From: JBLIRR01 sp049472395
Lineage (GTDB): Bacteria > SZUA-182 > DTGQ01 > JBLIRR01
Length of the DNA: 64,000 nt
Direction of reading: 5' to 3'
Assembly (NCBI GenBank): GCA_049472395.1
Contig: JBLIRR010000035.1
Location: 1 to 64,000 of the forward strand
Below are positions 45,120 through 54,419 of this stretch, one piece after another. Each line of letters starts with the position of its first letter. Position 1 is the first letter of the stretch. The translations under genes and the position numbers were made by a program. The notes under the pieces were generated by a model. It searched no databases. It had not been told where the DNA came from and saw only the letters and a list, made by a program, of their open reading frames with translations.

Positions 45120-46604
45120 ATGAAAGGGAATGAAATAAGAAGGCTTGATGTTCGGGCCCGGGTTCGATTGCCTATTGAGGTATTCTATAATAATAATAAT
45201 AGGACAATCGAAAAAGATGCAATGTTATCAGAACTCAGTTTGAGCGGAGTTTTTCTAAAGCCACTGCCCCATATGAGCCAAAGTGATCTTCTTTCCCTAA
45301 AAATAAGACTTCCTATGAATAATGATGAAATTATTGTGGCAGGAGAAAAGGTAAGACAATCTGATAAGGGTGTTGCCGTGAGGTTTCTCTTTCTGGATAA
45401 GAATATACAGGGAAAGCTTTGGCAGTATATTAAGAAATATACCCTGATGAATTCGGATAAATGCCCATACTGTAATCATATTCACGCTCCTGGAGAAGTC
45501 TATTGCAGAAACTGTAATGGATTATTAAGTTTTCAAGACAATCAATATCTTGATAAACATATTAGGCAAACATTGAACAAAAGATGTATCAGCCGTGTTA
45601 AGATGTTGAATTGTGAACAAGCGCAAAGGGTTATGGATTTTATTGACAATGACCTGCTCAAAGGGAGAAATATAATAGGTAGGGAGGAATTGATAGGCAT
45701 ATCTGAAAGTATACAAAAAGTTCATTCGCTCGTAAGCAAGGTCGCTCCTACAGATATGAGTGTGTTAATTCTTGGTGAGAGCGGGACAGGCAAAGAACTA
45801 ACAGCCAAGATGATTCACCAACAGAGCACAAGATGGAATAAACCTTTTATAGCTTTTAATTGTGCTGCAATACCTGAGGGTCTTTTAGAAGCTGAGCTTT
45901 TTGGCTATGAAAAGGGCTCCTTTACAGGAGCATACACCAGTCGAAAGGGTAAAATTGAAATCGCGAACGAGGGCACGATCTTTCTTGACGAGATAGGCGA
46001 CATGCCTATGAATCTACAATCTAAAATACTCAGGTTGTTACAGGAAAGGAGTATTGAAAGGCTAGGATCAAGCAAAAATAAAAATATAAATGTGCGGTTC
46101 ATAGCCGCAACAAATATAGATATTAATACTGCCATTCAGGAAGGCAGGTTCAGAAGAGATCTTTATTTCAGATTAGATGAATTTACGATAGTCCTCCCCC
46201 CTGTGAGGGAAAGAAACAATGATAGTCTTATGCTTGCAACTTACTTTCTCAATAAATTTTCAAAGAAAATGGGCAAAAAAATATTATTTACCAAAGAGGC
46301 AAAGGAGGTGATCAAAAGTTATCATTGGCCCGGTAATGTGAGAGAGATAATGAATAAAATAAAGAGGTCTATTGCAATTACAGATAATGAGTTTATAACG
46401 CCACAGGAGCTGAATCTATCTCAGTACGTAAATGAGCCCACATTGCCTTTCATAAAATCCATAGCAAAGGAAAGACATGCGGTGGAAAAACAGAAACTTA
46501 TAGAGGCCCTCAATAGTTGTGACAATAACATTTCAAGGACCGCCAAGATCTTGCAAGTAAGCCGACCAACAATATATAAATTAATGAGAAAATATTTTAT
46601 CTAA
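45120..46604 (+). CDS. PilZ-zinc ribbon-AAA+ sigma-54 activator
   Basis: A 494-residue enhancer-binding protein. Residues about 6-105 are a PilZ domain with RARVR and, at 38-43, ELSLSG in place of the usual D/NxSxxG. Residues 115-132 hold a zinc ribbon (CPYC and CRNC). The AAA+ domain spans about 185-425 with Walker A GESGTGKE at 219-226, sigma-54 contact loop GSFTGA at 266-271 and Walker B IFLDEIGD. A Fis-type helix-turn-helix ends the protein (SRTAKILQVSRPTIYKLM). There is no receiver domain, so regulation is probably by c-di-GMP binding to PilZ. AGAAAGGGGGAT precedes the ATG. It is divergent from the eCIS operon and the best candidate for its activator. Confidence 0.9.
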   Translation: MKGNEIRRLDVRARVRLPIEVFYNNNNRTIEKDAMLSELSLSGVFLKPLPHMSQSDLLSLKIRLPMNNDEIIVAGEKVRQSDKGVAVRFLFLDKNIQGKLWQYIKKYTLMNSDKCPYCNHIHAPGEVYCRNCNGLLSFQDNQYLDKHIRQTLNKRCISRVKMLNCEQAQRVMDFIDNDLLKGRNIIGREELIGISESIQKVHSLVSKVAPTDMSVLILGESGTGKELTAKMIHQQSTRWNKPFIAFNCAAIPEGLLEAELFGYEKGSFTGAYTSRKGKIEIANEGTIFLDEIGDMPMNLQSKILRLLQERSIERLGSSKNKNINVRFIAATNIDINTAIQEGRFRRDLYFRLDEFTIVLPPVRERNNDSLMLATYFLNKFSKKMGKKILFTKEAKEVIKSYHWPGNVREIMNKIKRSIAITDNEFITPQELNLSQYVNEPTLPFIKSIAKERHAVEKQKLIEALNSCDNNISRTAKILQVSRPTIYKLMRKYFI

Positions 46605-46744
46605 ATATTTTATTTAAGATTCCAAACATTGCAGACCAATATTACAATTCTTTTCTACGTGCCCATCTGACAATTAGCTAATGAAACAATACCATATCCT
46701 TAGCTTTTAAGGTGAACACTTTTTCAGCAAAGCATTTAAAATAG

Positions 46745-46785
46745 AGTGTAAAAAGTGTAATTTACAGTGTAAATAGATTTTACAT
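46745..46785. promoter_or_regulatory. Palindrome and half-sites upstream of the second activator
   Basis: Perfect palindrome ATTTACAGTGTAAAT at 46760-46774, flanked by GTGTAAA at 46746, GTGTAAT at 46755 and TTTACAT at 46779. It differs from the eCIS site only at the central base. It lies about 170 bases before the promoter at 46941, matching the geometry at the eCIS promoter. Confidence 0.7.
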
Positions 46786-46940
46786 TTTCTCTATTATGAG
46801 CTATCTAATGGATAAATTATTAATTTTTCTTAAGCTATATAGAATTGACTAATTTTTAATTTTTGTAATACTATAAAATGATTTTACACTATTAATTATA
46901 AAGTTTTATCTAATCTTCATAATGTCAATAAGATATATTT

Positions 46941-46956
46941 TGGCATTATAATTGCT
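46941..46956 (+). promoter_or_regulatory. Sigma-54 promoter of the second activator gene
   Basis: TGGCATTATAATTGCT matches -24/-12 consensus with correct spacing and is almost the same as the eCIS promoter. The transcript would have a leader of about 195 bases before ATG 47163. The rest of 46605-47162 is very AT-rich and gene-free. Confidence 0.8.
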
Positions 46957-47162
46957 TAATTATGTAGTTAAATAATTTTAATATAAAGAAAAATAAATAG
47001 TAAAAATAGCTTTAATATAATAAACAGTAAATTATAATTTTATATTTTTAAAATATATTTAATAATAATAAATTATAATTTTAGTTTTAGAAAGATTAAT
47101 AGGGCAGGTCGATTGAGTTTAATAAATAAGGTAGAGAAACATATATAGAAAGAATTTATGAT

Positions 47163-48164
47163 ATGAACCAACTTAATATTGCATATTCGGATAACGCCAT
47201 CAATTTCATAAATCCTGCGATGATCTCACCTAACAATTATAAAATGGAACATATAGGACGATCCAAATGTATGCAAAAAGTACACTGGATGATACAAAAA
47301 GTTGCTACGACGGATATGATTGCGCTGATTCTTGGTGAAAGCGGGACAGGCAAGGAACTTACAGCAAGAATGATCCACACACTGAGCACGAGAAATAATA
47401 AGCCCTTTATAGCCTTTAACTGTGCAGCGATACCTGAGGGACTTTTAGAGTCAGAGCTTTTCGGATATGAGAGGGGTTCTTTTACAGGAGCATACAGTAG
47501 CAGAAAAGGCAAAATTGAAATGGCTGAAGGTGGCACTATATTTCTTGATGAAATAGGCGATATGTCCCCACATCTTCAATCAAAAATATTGAGATTCCTG
47601 GAAGAAAAAGTTATTGATAGAATAGGTTCAATGACGAGAAAGAATGTAAATGTGAGATTTATAGCTGCGACGAATATAGATATGAATGCAGCCATTCAGA
47701 CGGGCAGGTTCAGAAGAGATCTTTACTATAGATTGGATGAATTTACGATAACCCTTCCTCCCGTGAGGGAAAGGGGTGATGATAGTCTTGTGCTTGCAAC
47801 ACATTTTCTCAATAAATTTTCTCGCGAGATGGGCATGCGTAAAGCATTTACCAATGAAGCCAAGGGGGCCATAAAGAATTATCATTGGCCTGGTAATGTG
47901 AGAGAAATAATAAACAAGGTAAGACGCTCCATTGCAATATCAGATAGTAATTTGATAACGCCCAAGGAACTGAATTTATCACCGGACACCAATATATTTA
48001 CCACGATGTCTATAAAAGATGTAAAAAGTACCATCGAAAAACAGAAGCTTATAGAGGTACTCACGATCTGTAACAATAATATCACAAAGGCCGCAAAACT
48101 CTTAGGCATAAGCCGTCCGACTGTATATAAGCTTAAGGAAAAATATTGTGCCTCAACTTATTAA
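47163..48164 (+). CDS. Minimal sigma-54 activator without sensory domain
   Basis: A 333-residue protein made of only AAA+ and Fis-type HTH regions. Walker A GESGTGKE is at 58-65 and GSFTGA at 105-110, with Walker B IFLDEIGD, and the C-terminus ITKAAKLLGISRPTVYKLK. It is highly similar to residues 190-494 of the PilZ activator and clearly a duplication of it. Lacking an input domain, its activity should follow its amount, so transcription from its sigma-54 promoter would amplify or sustain the response. Confidence 0.88.
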   Translation: MNQLNIAYSDNAINFINPAMISPNNYKMEHIGRSKCMQKVHWMIQKVATTDMIALILGESGTGKELTARMIHTLSTRNNKPFIAFNCAAIPEGLLESELFGYERGSFTGAYSSRKGKIEMAEGGTIFLDEIGDMSPHLQSKILRFLEEKVIDRIGSMTRKNVNVRFIAATNIDMNAAIQTGRFRRDLYYRLDEFTITLPPVRERGDDSLVLATHFLNKFSREMGMRKAFTNEAKGAIKNYHWPGNVREIINKVRRSIAISDSNLITPKELNLSPDTNIFTTMSIKDVKSTIEKQKLIEVLTICNNNITKAAKLLGISRPTVYKLKEKYCASTY

Positions 48165-48192
48165 AATAAAAAATTAATTCCTCTTCATTGTT

Positions 48193-48302
48193 TTTAAAGC
48201 GCCCATTTTATCCCTAAAAATACCTTTTTAAGCACCTAATTATAAACTGTTTTTATAGAATTTCTTTTTAAATTTCATTTAGTTAGCGTAGCCTGATTCC
48301 AA
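48193..48302. repeat. Dispersed repeat R1, copy 5 (covers nifS 3' end)
   Basis: A copy from TTTTAAAGCGCCCATTTTAT to AGTTAGCGTAGCCTGATTCC. The stop codon and last residues of the nifS gene (ESGYAN) lie within it, so repeat insertion probably replaced the original gene end. Confidence 0.7.
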
Positions 48303-49457
48303 TTTAATAAAAGATTTTTTTCTCATTTTTTCTATTACAATGGGCAACACTTCGAGTACCTTATCCACCTCCTCAACCGTATTATTACGGCCCAACGTTA
48401 GTCTCAAGGCCCCATATGCTTCTTCAGGTTTCAAACCGATCGCAAGGAGCACCTGGGATGCCGTCGACTCTTTCGAGGAACACGCTGAGCCAGTTGATAC
48501 ACAAATGCCTGAAGAGTCCAGGTTGCGAACTAACTTTCCACCTATGATATGGGCAAAACGTATGTTCACGTTGTGCGGAAGACGCCGTACCGGATGACCA
48601 TTAAGATAGGTCTCACTTATAGTTTTCACAATTCCTTTTATCAACCGATCCCGCATATGCTGAAGGTGGGCAATATCTTTCGGCAACCTGGCACTAGCAA
48701 GTTCCATGGCCTCTCCCAAACCGACGATGGCAGCCACATTCTCCGTGCCCGACCTCACTCTCCCCTCATGCCCTCCACCATGCTGCAGTGGTGTAAGCTG
48801 AATCCCCTTTTTGAAATAAAGGGCCCCAATTCCTTTTGGCCCGTAAATCTTATGCCCAGAAAGAGAGAGTAGGTCAATGCCTATATCTTTAACGTTCACG
48901 GGAACCTTTCCAACCGCCTGAACAGCATCGGTGTGGAGCAATGCACCTTTATTATGAATTACCTTTGCAAGGGCTGCCATGTCCTGGACTGTTCCTATTT
49001 CATTGTGCCCGAAAATTATCGACACAAGGAAAGTGTCTTTACGCATTGCTTTGTGCAGAATATCCGGGGATACGAGACCATGCTTGTCTACCGGAAGATA
49101 GGTCACTTCGAATCCCTCATTCTCTAAATGCTCGCAGGTCTTGCGGACCGCTGCATGTTCGATACTTGTTGTAATAATGTGTCCCTTTTCCTTGCGAGAA
49201 TATGCAACTCCTTTGATTCCCAAATTGTCGGATTCTGTTCCACCAGAGGTAAAAATTATCTCCTCAGGATCTGCTCCAATGCTCTTAGCTACTTGCTCCC
49301 GTGCCTTGTCAATGGCCTGTCTTGTTTCCCTCCCCATTACATGAATCGATGACGGATTGCCGAATTTCTCTAAGAAATAGGGAAGCATTGCCCTCAAAAC
49401 CAGAGGATCGACTGGAGTAGTCGCCGAATAATCCATATATATGCCTTTTTCACTCAT
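48279..49457 (-). CDS. nifS: NifS/IscS-type cysteine desulfurase
   Basis: A PLP enzyme that takes sulfur from cysteine for Fe-S cluster or thio-cofactor synthesis. I choose the start at 49457 (MSEKGIYMDYSATTP, with AGGAGAGGAT upstream), giving 392 residues; a longer frame to 49577 adds 40 unlikely residues that overlap the next gene. Visible motifs are SGGTESDNLG, HAAV with the PLP-stacking His, LSLSGHKIYGPKG with the Schiff-base Lys203, GGGHEGRVRSGTEN, and the catalytic-loop STGSACSS. NifS-type rather than SufS by the loop length. The last residues come from repeat R1. It is the last gene of the accessory operon. Confidence 0.92.
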   Translation of the reverse strand: MSEKGIYMDYSATTPVDPLVLRAMLPYFLEKFGNPSSIHVMGRETRQAIDKAREQVAKSIGADPEEIIFTSGGTESDNLGIKGVAYSRKEKGHIITTSIEHAAVRKTCEHLENEGFEVTYLPVDKHGLVSPDILHKAMRKDTFLVSIIFGHNEIGTVQDMAALAKVIHNKGALLHTDAVQAVGKVPVNVKDIGIDLLSLSGHKIYGPKGIGALYFKKGIQLTPLQHGGGHEGRVRSGTENVAAIVGLGEAMELASARLPKDIAHLQHMRDRLIKGIVKTISETYLNGHPVRRLPHNVNIRFAHIIGGKLVRNLDSSGICVSTGSACSSKESTASQVLLAIGLKPEEAYGALRLTLGRNNTVEEVDKVLEVLPIVIEKMRKKSFIKLESGYAN

Positions 49458-49530
49458 AGAATCCTCTCCTATTTTGATTTTTCCTTGCAGTTGATTTACT
49501 CTCTTTTTGAAGCATTGTTTCAATTTTCTT

Positions 49531-50175
49531 TTAAAGATTGGCATAAAATTTTTGGTTGTTTTGATTGACCTTTTCAATTAATTCAGGATTCATGATCTTC
49601 TTCTCATAATTCTGCCATATCTTCCATTTGTCATCATTCAGGCAATCAAATCCACGGCAGGGAACTGGGCGATGGTGATAGGCTTTGCAACGAAAAGTCT
49701 TGCGATCTAAATGCACACAGTAACCATCAGCATCGTGGGCGATCAGATAAGGACGTCCATACTCCCAGCAAATAATCCTCTCTTCAACATCTTGTTTGGA
49801 CAGAGCGAAGGGAAGCTTACAACAGATTGCTTGACAGATGTGTAAACATTTTTCGCAATCCGCCCTGGCCGCATGTTCGAAAGTATATTTATCATATTCA
49901 AAATTCTGATACATCAGCCCGATGCCACTTGCTACAAACTTCTCTATCAGCCGGTCTGCCACTTGCTTTTTCTGCTTGTCCAATTCATCAATTGAGATTA
50001 ATCCCTTTTCCTTTAGAAGCTCGATCAGGGCGTAAAGAAATGAGGCAGTCTCCAGGCTCTTTGAGGTGTTAGCATTGATGCGCATATGGGTGTAAAGAAG
50101 ACCTGAGGATAGGTCGCCCTTTATCCCCAAGAGTATCTCACTAATAATTTTATTTTTTGATTCTTCATGAATCAT
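49531..50175 (-). CDS. YkgJ-family cysteine-cluster protein
   Basis: A 214-residue protein. The N-terminal helical half is unrecognised. The C-terminal half has CEKCLHICQAICC, then DGYCVHLD and TFRCKAYHHRPVPCRGFDC, the CxxC..CC pattern of YkgJ/UPF0153 proteins thought to bind zinc or iron-sulfur. It lies 16 bases after the second ATPase and 73 before nifS, so a link to metal or sulfur modification of the neighbouring system is possible. Confidence 0.75.
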   Translation of the reverse strand: MIHEESKNKIISEILLGIKGDLSSGLLYTHMRINANTSKSLETASFLYALIELLKEKGLISIDELDKQKKQVADRLIEKFVASGIGLMYQNFEYDKYTFEHAARADCEKCLHICQAICCKLPFALSKQDVEERIICWEYGRPYLIAHDADGYCVHLDRKTFRCKAYHHRPVPCRGFDCLNDDKWKIWQNYEKKIMNPELIEKVNQNNQKFYANL

Positions 50176-50191
50176 TCGTCTGATCCTTTCT

Positions 50192-52156
50192 TCATTGTGT
50201 GTTTCTACTATTTTGTTTCTCGCCTTTCATTTTCAATTCAATTGGCATTTGCCGGCCCAGTTTCCTGTATTCACCTATTAAAGCCTCAATAATATGAAAA
50301 TATCCAATAGGGCGCTTTTCTTTATGTGCTATTGTTGCTGCTGATAAAACCACATTGCGGATATGGCCGCCGTTAACGTCAGCAGTTGCCGCAAAGCGAT
50401 TTAGATCACTCTGGGATAAGCTATGGTTCATTCCGAGATGCGACTGCCACAGAGCCCGTCGTTCTTCGGGACCTGGAATGGGAAAATCAATAATTATATC
50501 CAGCCTTCGGGAGAAGGCAGAATCGAAGCGGCTGCGGCTATTACTGGTTAGGATAGTGATACCGTCATAGGATTCGATACGCTGCAAAAGATAGTTAGTC
50601 TGGGCATTGGCAAAGCGATCATTTGCCTGTTGCACGTCAGTGCGCTGACCAAAGAGGGAATCAGCCTCGTCAAACAAAAGCACCACCTCGCTCTGCTCAG
50701 CCCGCGCTAAAAGCTGAGCAAGATTTTTCTCTGTTTCTCCGATATACTTACTTGTAACAGCTGCAAGGTCCACCCGAAAAAGCGGGAGGCCAAGTTTTGT
50801 GGCCAGCCAGCCCGCAGCCAAAGTTTTTCCTGTTCCTGATATACCCACAAAAAGAGCCCGCACTCCAGGCCTGTAACGAGCCGTGGCTGATTTACCGAGG
50901 CCTTCTACCAGACCGTCACGATAGCGACATCGTAAAAGCAAAGCATCCAGATCTCTTCGAAGGGCTGCGGTCATCACCAGAGCTTCATCCGGAATGTCAT
51001 CAGGAAGCGGTTGCGCTAAGGCTTCCAGGCCACTGCCTTCGCCAGAGCGGGAAGCTTGTATCACATCCTCTGCCTGTGGCCTCCCATTTCCACGCAAGAT
51101 GCTATGATGATGCGCCAGCCTACCAAGATCGGCAATCCTTCCGCTTCGATGGCGGTGATTACGAGCAAACTCTTCCCCGATAAGGCTATCATTTAAGGCA
51201 ATTTGCCACAATTTATAGCGCTCTTCCATTATTGGTACAGGAATGCTCCAGCTAACGGCCACTCCTCCCCCTACTTCGACGCTTCCATCCGGCCCGCAAA
51301 GAGCAAGGATAGGGCCTCGATATAGGGGCAGCTTCGGCAGAATCCTTCGTTCACCAGGTGCCAGCTCAAGGCAGAAAACCGGCAGCAGCTTGCGTAGAAT
51401 GAGCCATGGGCTCAGTCCCTCTGTATTATTCGTTTCTATAAATAAGGGGCGCAAATGAAGCGCCTCTGCTATGGCAAGGGCCAAGGATCTTCCCTCTGCC
51501 CCTGATCCGGAACGCAAAACCAACGCATGTGTAGATAATGCTTGCAAACCCATTGCATGTCGTCTAGCCTCATGCAGTATGGAAGAGGGCAGAGGCACCT
51601 TCGATGTATCATCAAGCCCTATAACTGCTCCCGGCCAGGCTCCGTCACTTCCGTGCAGGGCAAGGGAAAGAGGCGATGGAATATATACAGTACGCTCAGG
51701 AAATGGTCCGCCTTCCCCCTTAATCTTTAAAAGGCTGCTTTGAACAGCGGCCCCGGTTACTATCTCATCTAAAAGATGTATATTTCCATCCGCCGTATCT
51801 CTTAAAGAATTTGCCAGAAGGCCCAATGTTGGACGGGAACCGCCAAGTGGCGCTTGCACATAAGCAATAGCCCGGCCAGCCATAATATCTTCCTCAACGG
51901 AAGAAGCCATTGCCACGGCCAGGATCTCAAAAACTTTCAAGCCTAGTATTCTTGAAAGACGAATCAAGGACTCATCAACAGGTGCGGGATTCTCAAGATA
52001 GGAAGGGAGAGTGGTCATCCATCCTTTCCCTAATGGATCAACAGTCCTTAGGTGTTGGAGAAGAAAATGTTTTTCGAGGCTCTCATTTGTTTTTGGGTTG
52101 TTATCAACCAGGCTTGTGGCCACGGCAGCCAAAGCATAATTGCGTATGCTTATCAT
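50192..52156 (-). CDS. Second eCIS-like AAA+ ATPase
   Basis: A 654-residue paralogue of the operon ATPase at 35792. Its first ATPase module has no usable P-loop (RSGSGAEGRS at 215-224). The second has Walker A GISGTGKT at 438-445, VVLLFDEADSLFGQRTD, ANDRFANAQTNYLLQRIE and sensor-like FSRRLDIIIDFP. It has higher GC content than the operon copy and an Ala/Leu-rich N-terminal region. It is adjacent to the 681-residue gene. It could load particular cargo or serve a second particle; which is open. Confidence 0.82.
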   Translation of the reverse strand: MISIRNYALAAVATSLVDNNPKTNESLEKHFLLQHLRTVDPLGKGWMTTLPSYLENPAPVDESLIRLSRILGLKVFEILAVAMASSVEEDIMAGRAIAYVQAPLGGSRPTLGLLANSLRDTADGNIHLLDEIVTGAAVQSSLLKIKGEGGPFPERTVYIPSPLSLALHGSDGAWPGAVIGLDDTSKVPLPSSILHEARRHAMGLQALSTHALVLRSGSGAEGRSLALAIAEALHLRPLFIETNNTEGLSPWLILRKLLPVFCLELAPGERRILPKLPLYRGPILALCGPDGSVEVGGGVAVSWSIPVPIMEERYKLWQIALNDSLIGEEFARNHRHRSGRIADLGRLAHHHSILRGNGRPQAEDVIQASRSGEGSGLEALAQPLPDDIPDEALVMTAALRRDLDALLLRCRYRDGLVEGLGKSATARYRPGVRALFVGISGTGKTLAAGWLATKLGLPLFRVDLAAVTSKYIGETEKNLAQLLARAEQSEVVLLFDEADSLFGQRTDVQQANDRFANAQTNYLLQRIESYDGITILTSNSRSRFDSAFSRRLDIIIDFPIPGPEERRALWQSHLGMNHSLSQSDLNRFAATADVNGGHIRNVVLSAATIAHKEKRPIGYFHIIEALIGEYRKLGRQMPIELKMKGEKQNSRNTQ

Positions 52157-52238
52157 CCAATTATCCCCCCTCCTGATATCTGTTTATTCCGTAATTGATC
52201 CATCGCTTCATACTCTTTCAGCAATGGTGTTCCATGTC

Positions 52239-54284
52239 CTATTTGTATGGTTCTTCACTTTCAGAGACATAATGAAATAGAATGATTCGTCCCAGCCAAT
52301 CCACCCAACCCGGGTCAATATCAAGACCGGCTTTTCGGATGCTGAGATCAACCTGATCAAGGTTAAAAGTGACATCAAGATGTGTTCGTGTGGTGGCAAT
52401 ACGACCAGGCCGCGTGATCAGATCATGTAAATCAATGTGAACATAATAATCCAAAAAATGCTCAATGGCCTGTAAAAATCCATCAATAATAAGATCCATA
52501 TCAGTCATTGGTTCAGCAATAGGCAGGATTTTAAGGGGATGATCCTGGGCCAAAGAGCGAATCCTCGCAGGAATCGTCTTTATCACACAGGCCAGAAGAA
52601 TCTGGCCACTTGCCTCATAAAATAATCTCAGGCCAGGCTTTCCTCTTACACGCTGAATGGCCAAAGGACTGAATTTCTCTGTCGCAGGTAGGCAAAACTT
52701 AAGCCAGGCGGAAGGAGCGACGAAAGGGAGAGGCTGATCGGTAGAGATTGGTAGCAATTTTGGCAGGAACTGGCAGATGGGATCATCGTGGTTGATACCC
52801 AACATGTCCACGCAGCCCCAGAGTATAGCGGCAGGCAGATTCTGGTCAGCAAGATGCGGGTGCCTTGTGAGGATATCGCGTATACCCAGCCATTCCAGGA
52901 TAGAAATCAAAAAGGGAAATCCTGCATAGTCTGAGGGAGTCCCCTGTATATCCCAGGCTAAGGTATCGGCGTACTGTTTATCCAAATAATTTGGGGATTT
53001 GTGAAATTTTTCTTTGATATTTTTATACCCTACCTCAAGGGCATATTGCTTATCCAAACAATTTTCGGATTTGGGTAATTCTGCTTTGACATCTTTATAC
53101 CTTGCCTCATTGGCATACTCCTTATCAATACCATTTCTCGATTTTGGGAATTCTTTTTTGACATCTTTATACCCTCCATTTATAACTCTTGCTGCACCAT
53201 GAGTTTCTGTAGCCAAAAAAGGTGACTGATCAATAACCAGGGCGCCGGGGTGGAAAGTGATGCTTTCTTCAAGCTGTTGCCAGGTAACGCTGGCCCCCCC
53301 TTCAGGTATCAAAGCCTCATCGCTGCTCACAGTTTCAATCCCTAAGGCAGCTTGTGGGATTCTCTCTTTATGAGATTTTTGAGTTTCGGCTAATTTCATT
53401 TGCTCATCTTTTATGCCGATTGCCACTTCTTGCGTGGCAGTTTCCTCCTCAATCCGCTGGGGAAGGGCTTCTACCCTGCTCTTTTTGGGAGTTGATGCCT
53501 CGGCAATCACTCTGGCTACCGAAGAGGTAGTCCCGGTAGCATTTAATAAAATAAGGGCACAATTAGCCAGCCACACGGAGCGGGAATCATCTTTACCCCA
53601 ATGCGTAATCCAAAAGCGAAGGGTATCCTTCCACGGTAAGGCTAAGCATTTATATAATGAGGGAGTATCTTTCAGTTCAGCTTTTTCACGATATTTTACG
53701 AAATAATATTGGGGCTGCGAAAGCCCGGAGATATTCAGCAATGCCTGTCCATCCTGTGGCTGTAAAATGTGTAAAAACAAATATGCATTGGCTTCGTTAA
53801 TCATTCTGTCGACAATTATGGCCGCGGCAGCTGCACGGAGTTCTGTTTTGGAAGCCATATATACAATATGTTTAAGTGCTTTTTCTTTACTCATCTGCGG
53901 GCTCCAGCCAGCCACTGCCCTGCGCCAATACCATGCCCTCGGCTGGACATCATGTGCAAGCAGGCTCGCCAGTATGACAAAAGGCTGGATCTCATCCTCA
54001 AACCAGACCTCATTGGCCTCTGGTTGATCCGGCTTTTCTGCATTAATGATTTGTGGCCTCAGGGCAAGAATGTGGCTGTCAATATGACGAGCCAACATTG
54101 CTGAATTTAACCGGGCAGAAAACTTACCCAAGCTCAAGCGCTTTATGAGCAACAAGCCATTTTTCGGTAGTCCAGGCAAGGAGGCGGTGCGCAGAGCATC
54201 TTCCATGATAATTGCACCATGACGAATATCCTCCTCGCAGCCTGCTCGCAGCTTAAGCATATGCACTCGTCGATCCAAAAACAT
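52239..54284 (-). CDS. 681-residue eCIS-associated protein of unknown function
   Basis: A large protein I cannot assign to a family. The N-terminal half is helical (AGCEEDIRHGAIIMEDALRT, WYWRRAVAGW). A tandem repeat near 385-465 has three units of about 26 residues around YKDVKxEFPKSxNxIDKxYA. The C-terminal half is compact with ILEWLGIRDILTRHPH and several aromatic residues, and ends WVDWLGRIILFHYVSE. AGGAGAAAG precedes the start. It is transcribed ahead of the second ATPase (82-base gap), so the pair probably works together. A partial copy lies at 59650-59943. Confidence 0.6.
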   Translation of the reverse strand: MFLDRRVHMLKLRAGCEEDIRHGAIIMEDALRTASLPGLPKNGLLLIKRLSLGKFSARLNSAMLARHIDSHILALRPQIINAEKPDQPEANEVWFEDEIQPFVILASLLAHDVQPRAWYWRRAVAGWSPQMSKEKALKHIVYMASKTELRAAAAAIIVDRMINEANAYLFLHILQPQDGQALLNISGLSQPQYYFVKYREKAELKDTPSLYKCLALPWKDTLRFWITHWGKDDSRSVWLANCALILLNATGTTSSVARVIAEASTPKKSRVEALPQRIEEETATQEVAIGIKDEQMKLAETQKSHKERIPQAALGIETVSSDEALIPEGGASVTWQQLEESITFHPGALVIDQSPFLATETHGAARVINGGYKDVKKEFPKSRNGIDKEYANEARYKDVKAELPKSENCLDKQYALEVGYKNIKEKFHKSPNYLDKQYADTLAWDIQGTPSDYAGFPFLISILEWLGIRDILTRHPHLADQNLPAAILWGCVDMLGINHDDPICQFLPKLLPISTDQPLPFVAPSAWLKFCLPATEKFSPLAIQRVRGKPGLRLFYEASGQILLACVIKTIPARIRSLAQDHPLKILPIAEPMTDMDLIIDGFLQAIEHFLDYYVHIDLHDLITRPGRIATTRTHLDVTFNLDQVDLSIRKAGLDIDPGWVDWLGRIILFHYVSESEEPYK

Positions 54285-54419
54285 TTTAAAACTTCTTTCT
54301 CCTCTTCTTCCACTGGCTAGCGTTGTATATTAGCCCGATTAGCATGTATAGGGGATTACGCAATTTGCTAAGAATTATATTTTGGAATAATTTTTATTAC
54401 CATAAAACTTCAATCAACG

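Noticed and set aside
49458..49577. Longer nifS start giving 40 extra residues
   Set aside because: The extra part is basic, overlaps the upstream gene, and the internal ATG at 49457 has a better ribosome site and matches the usual NifS start.
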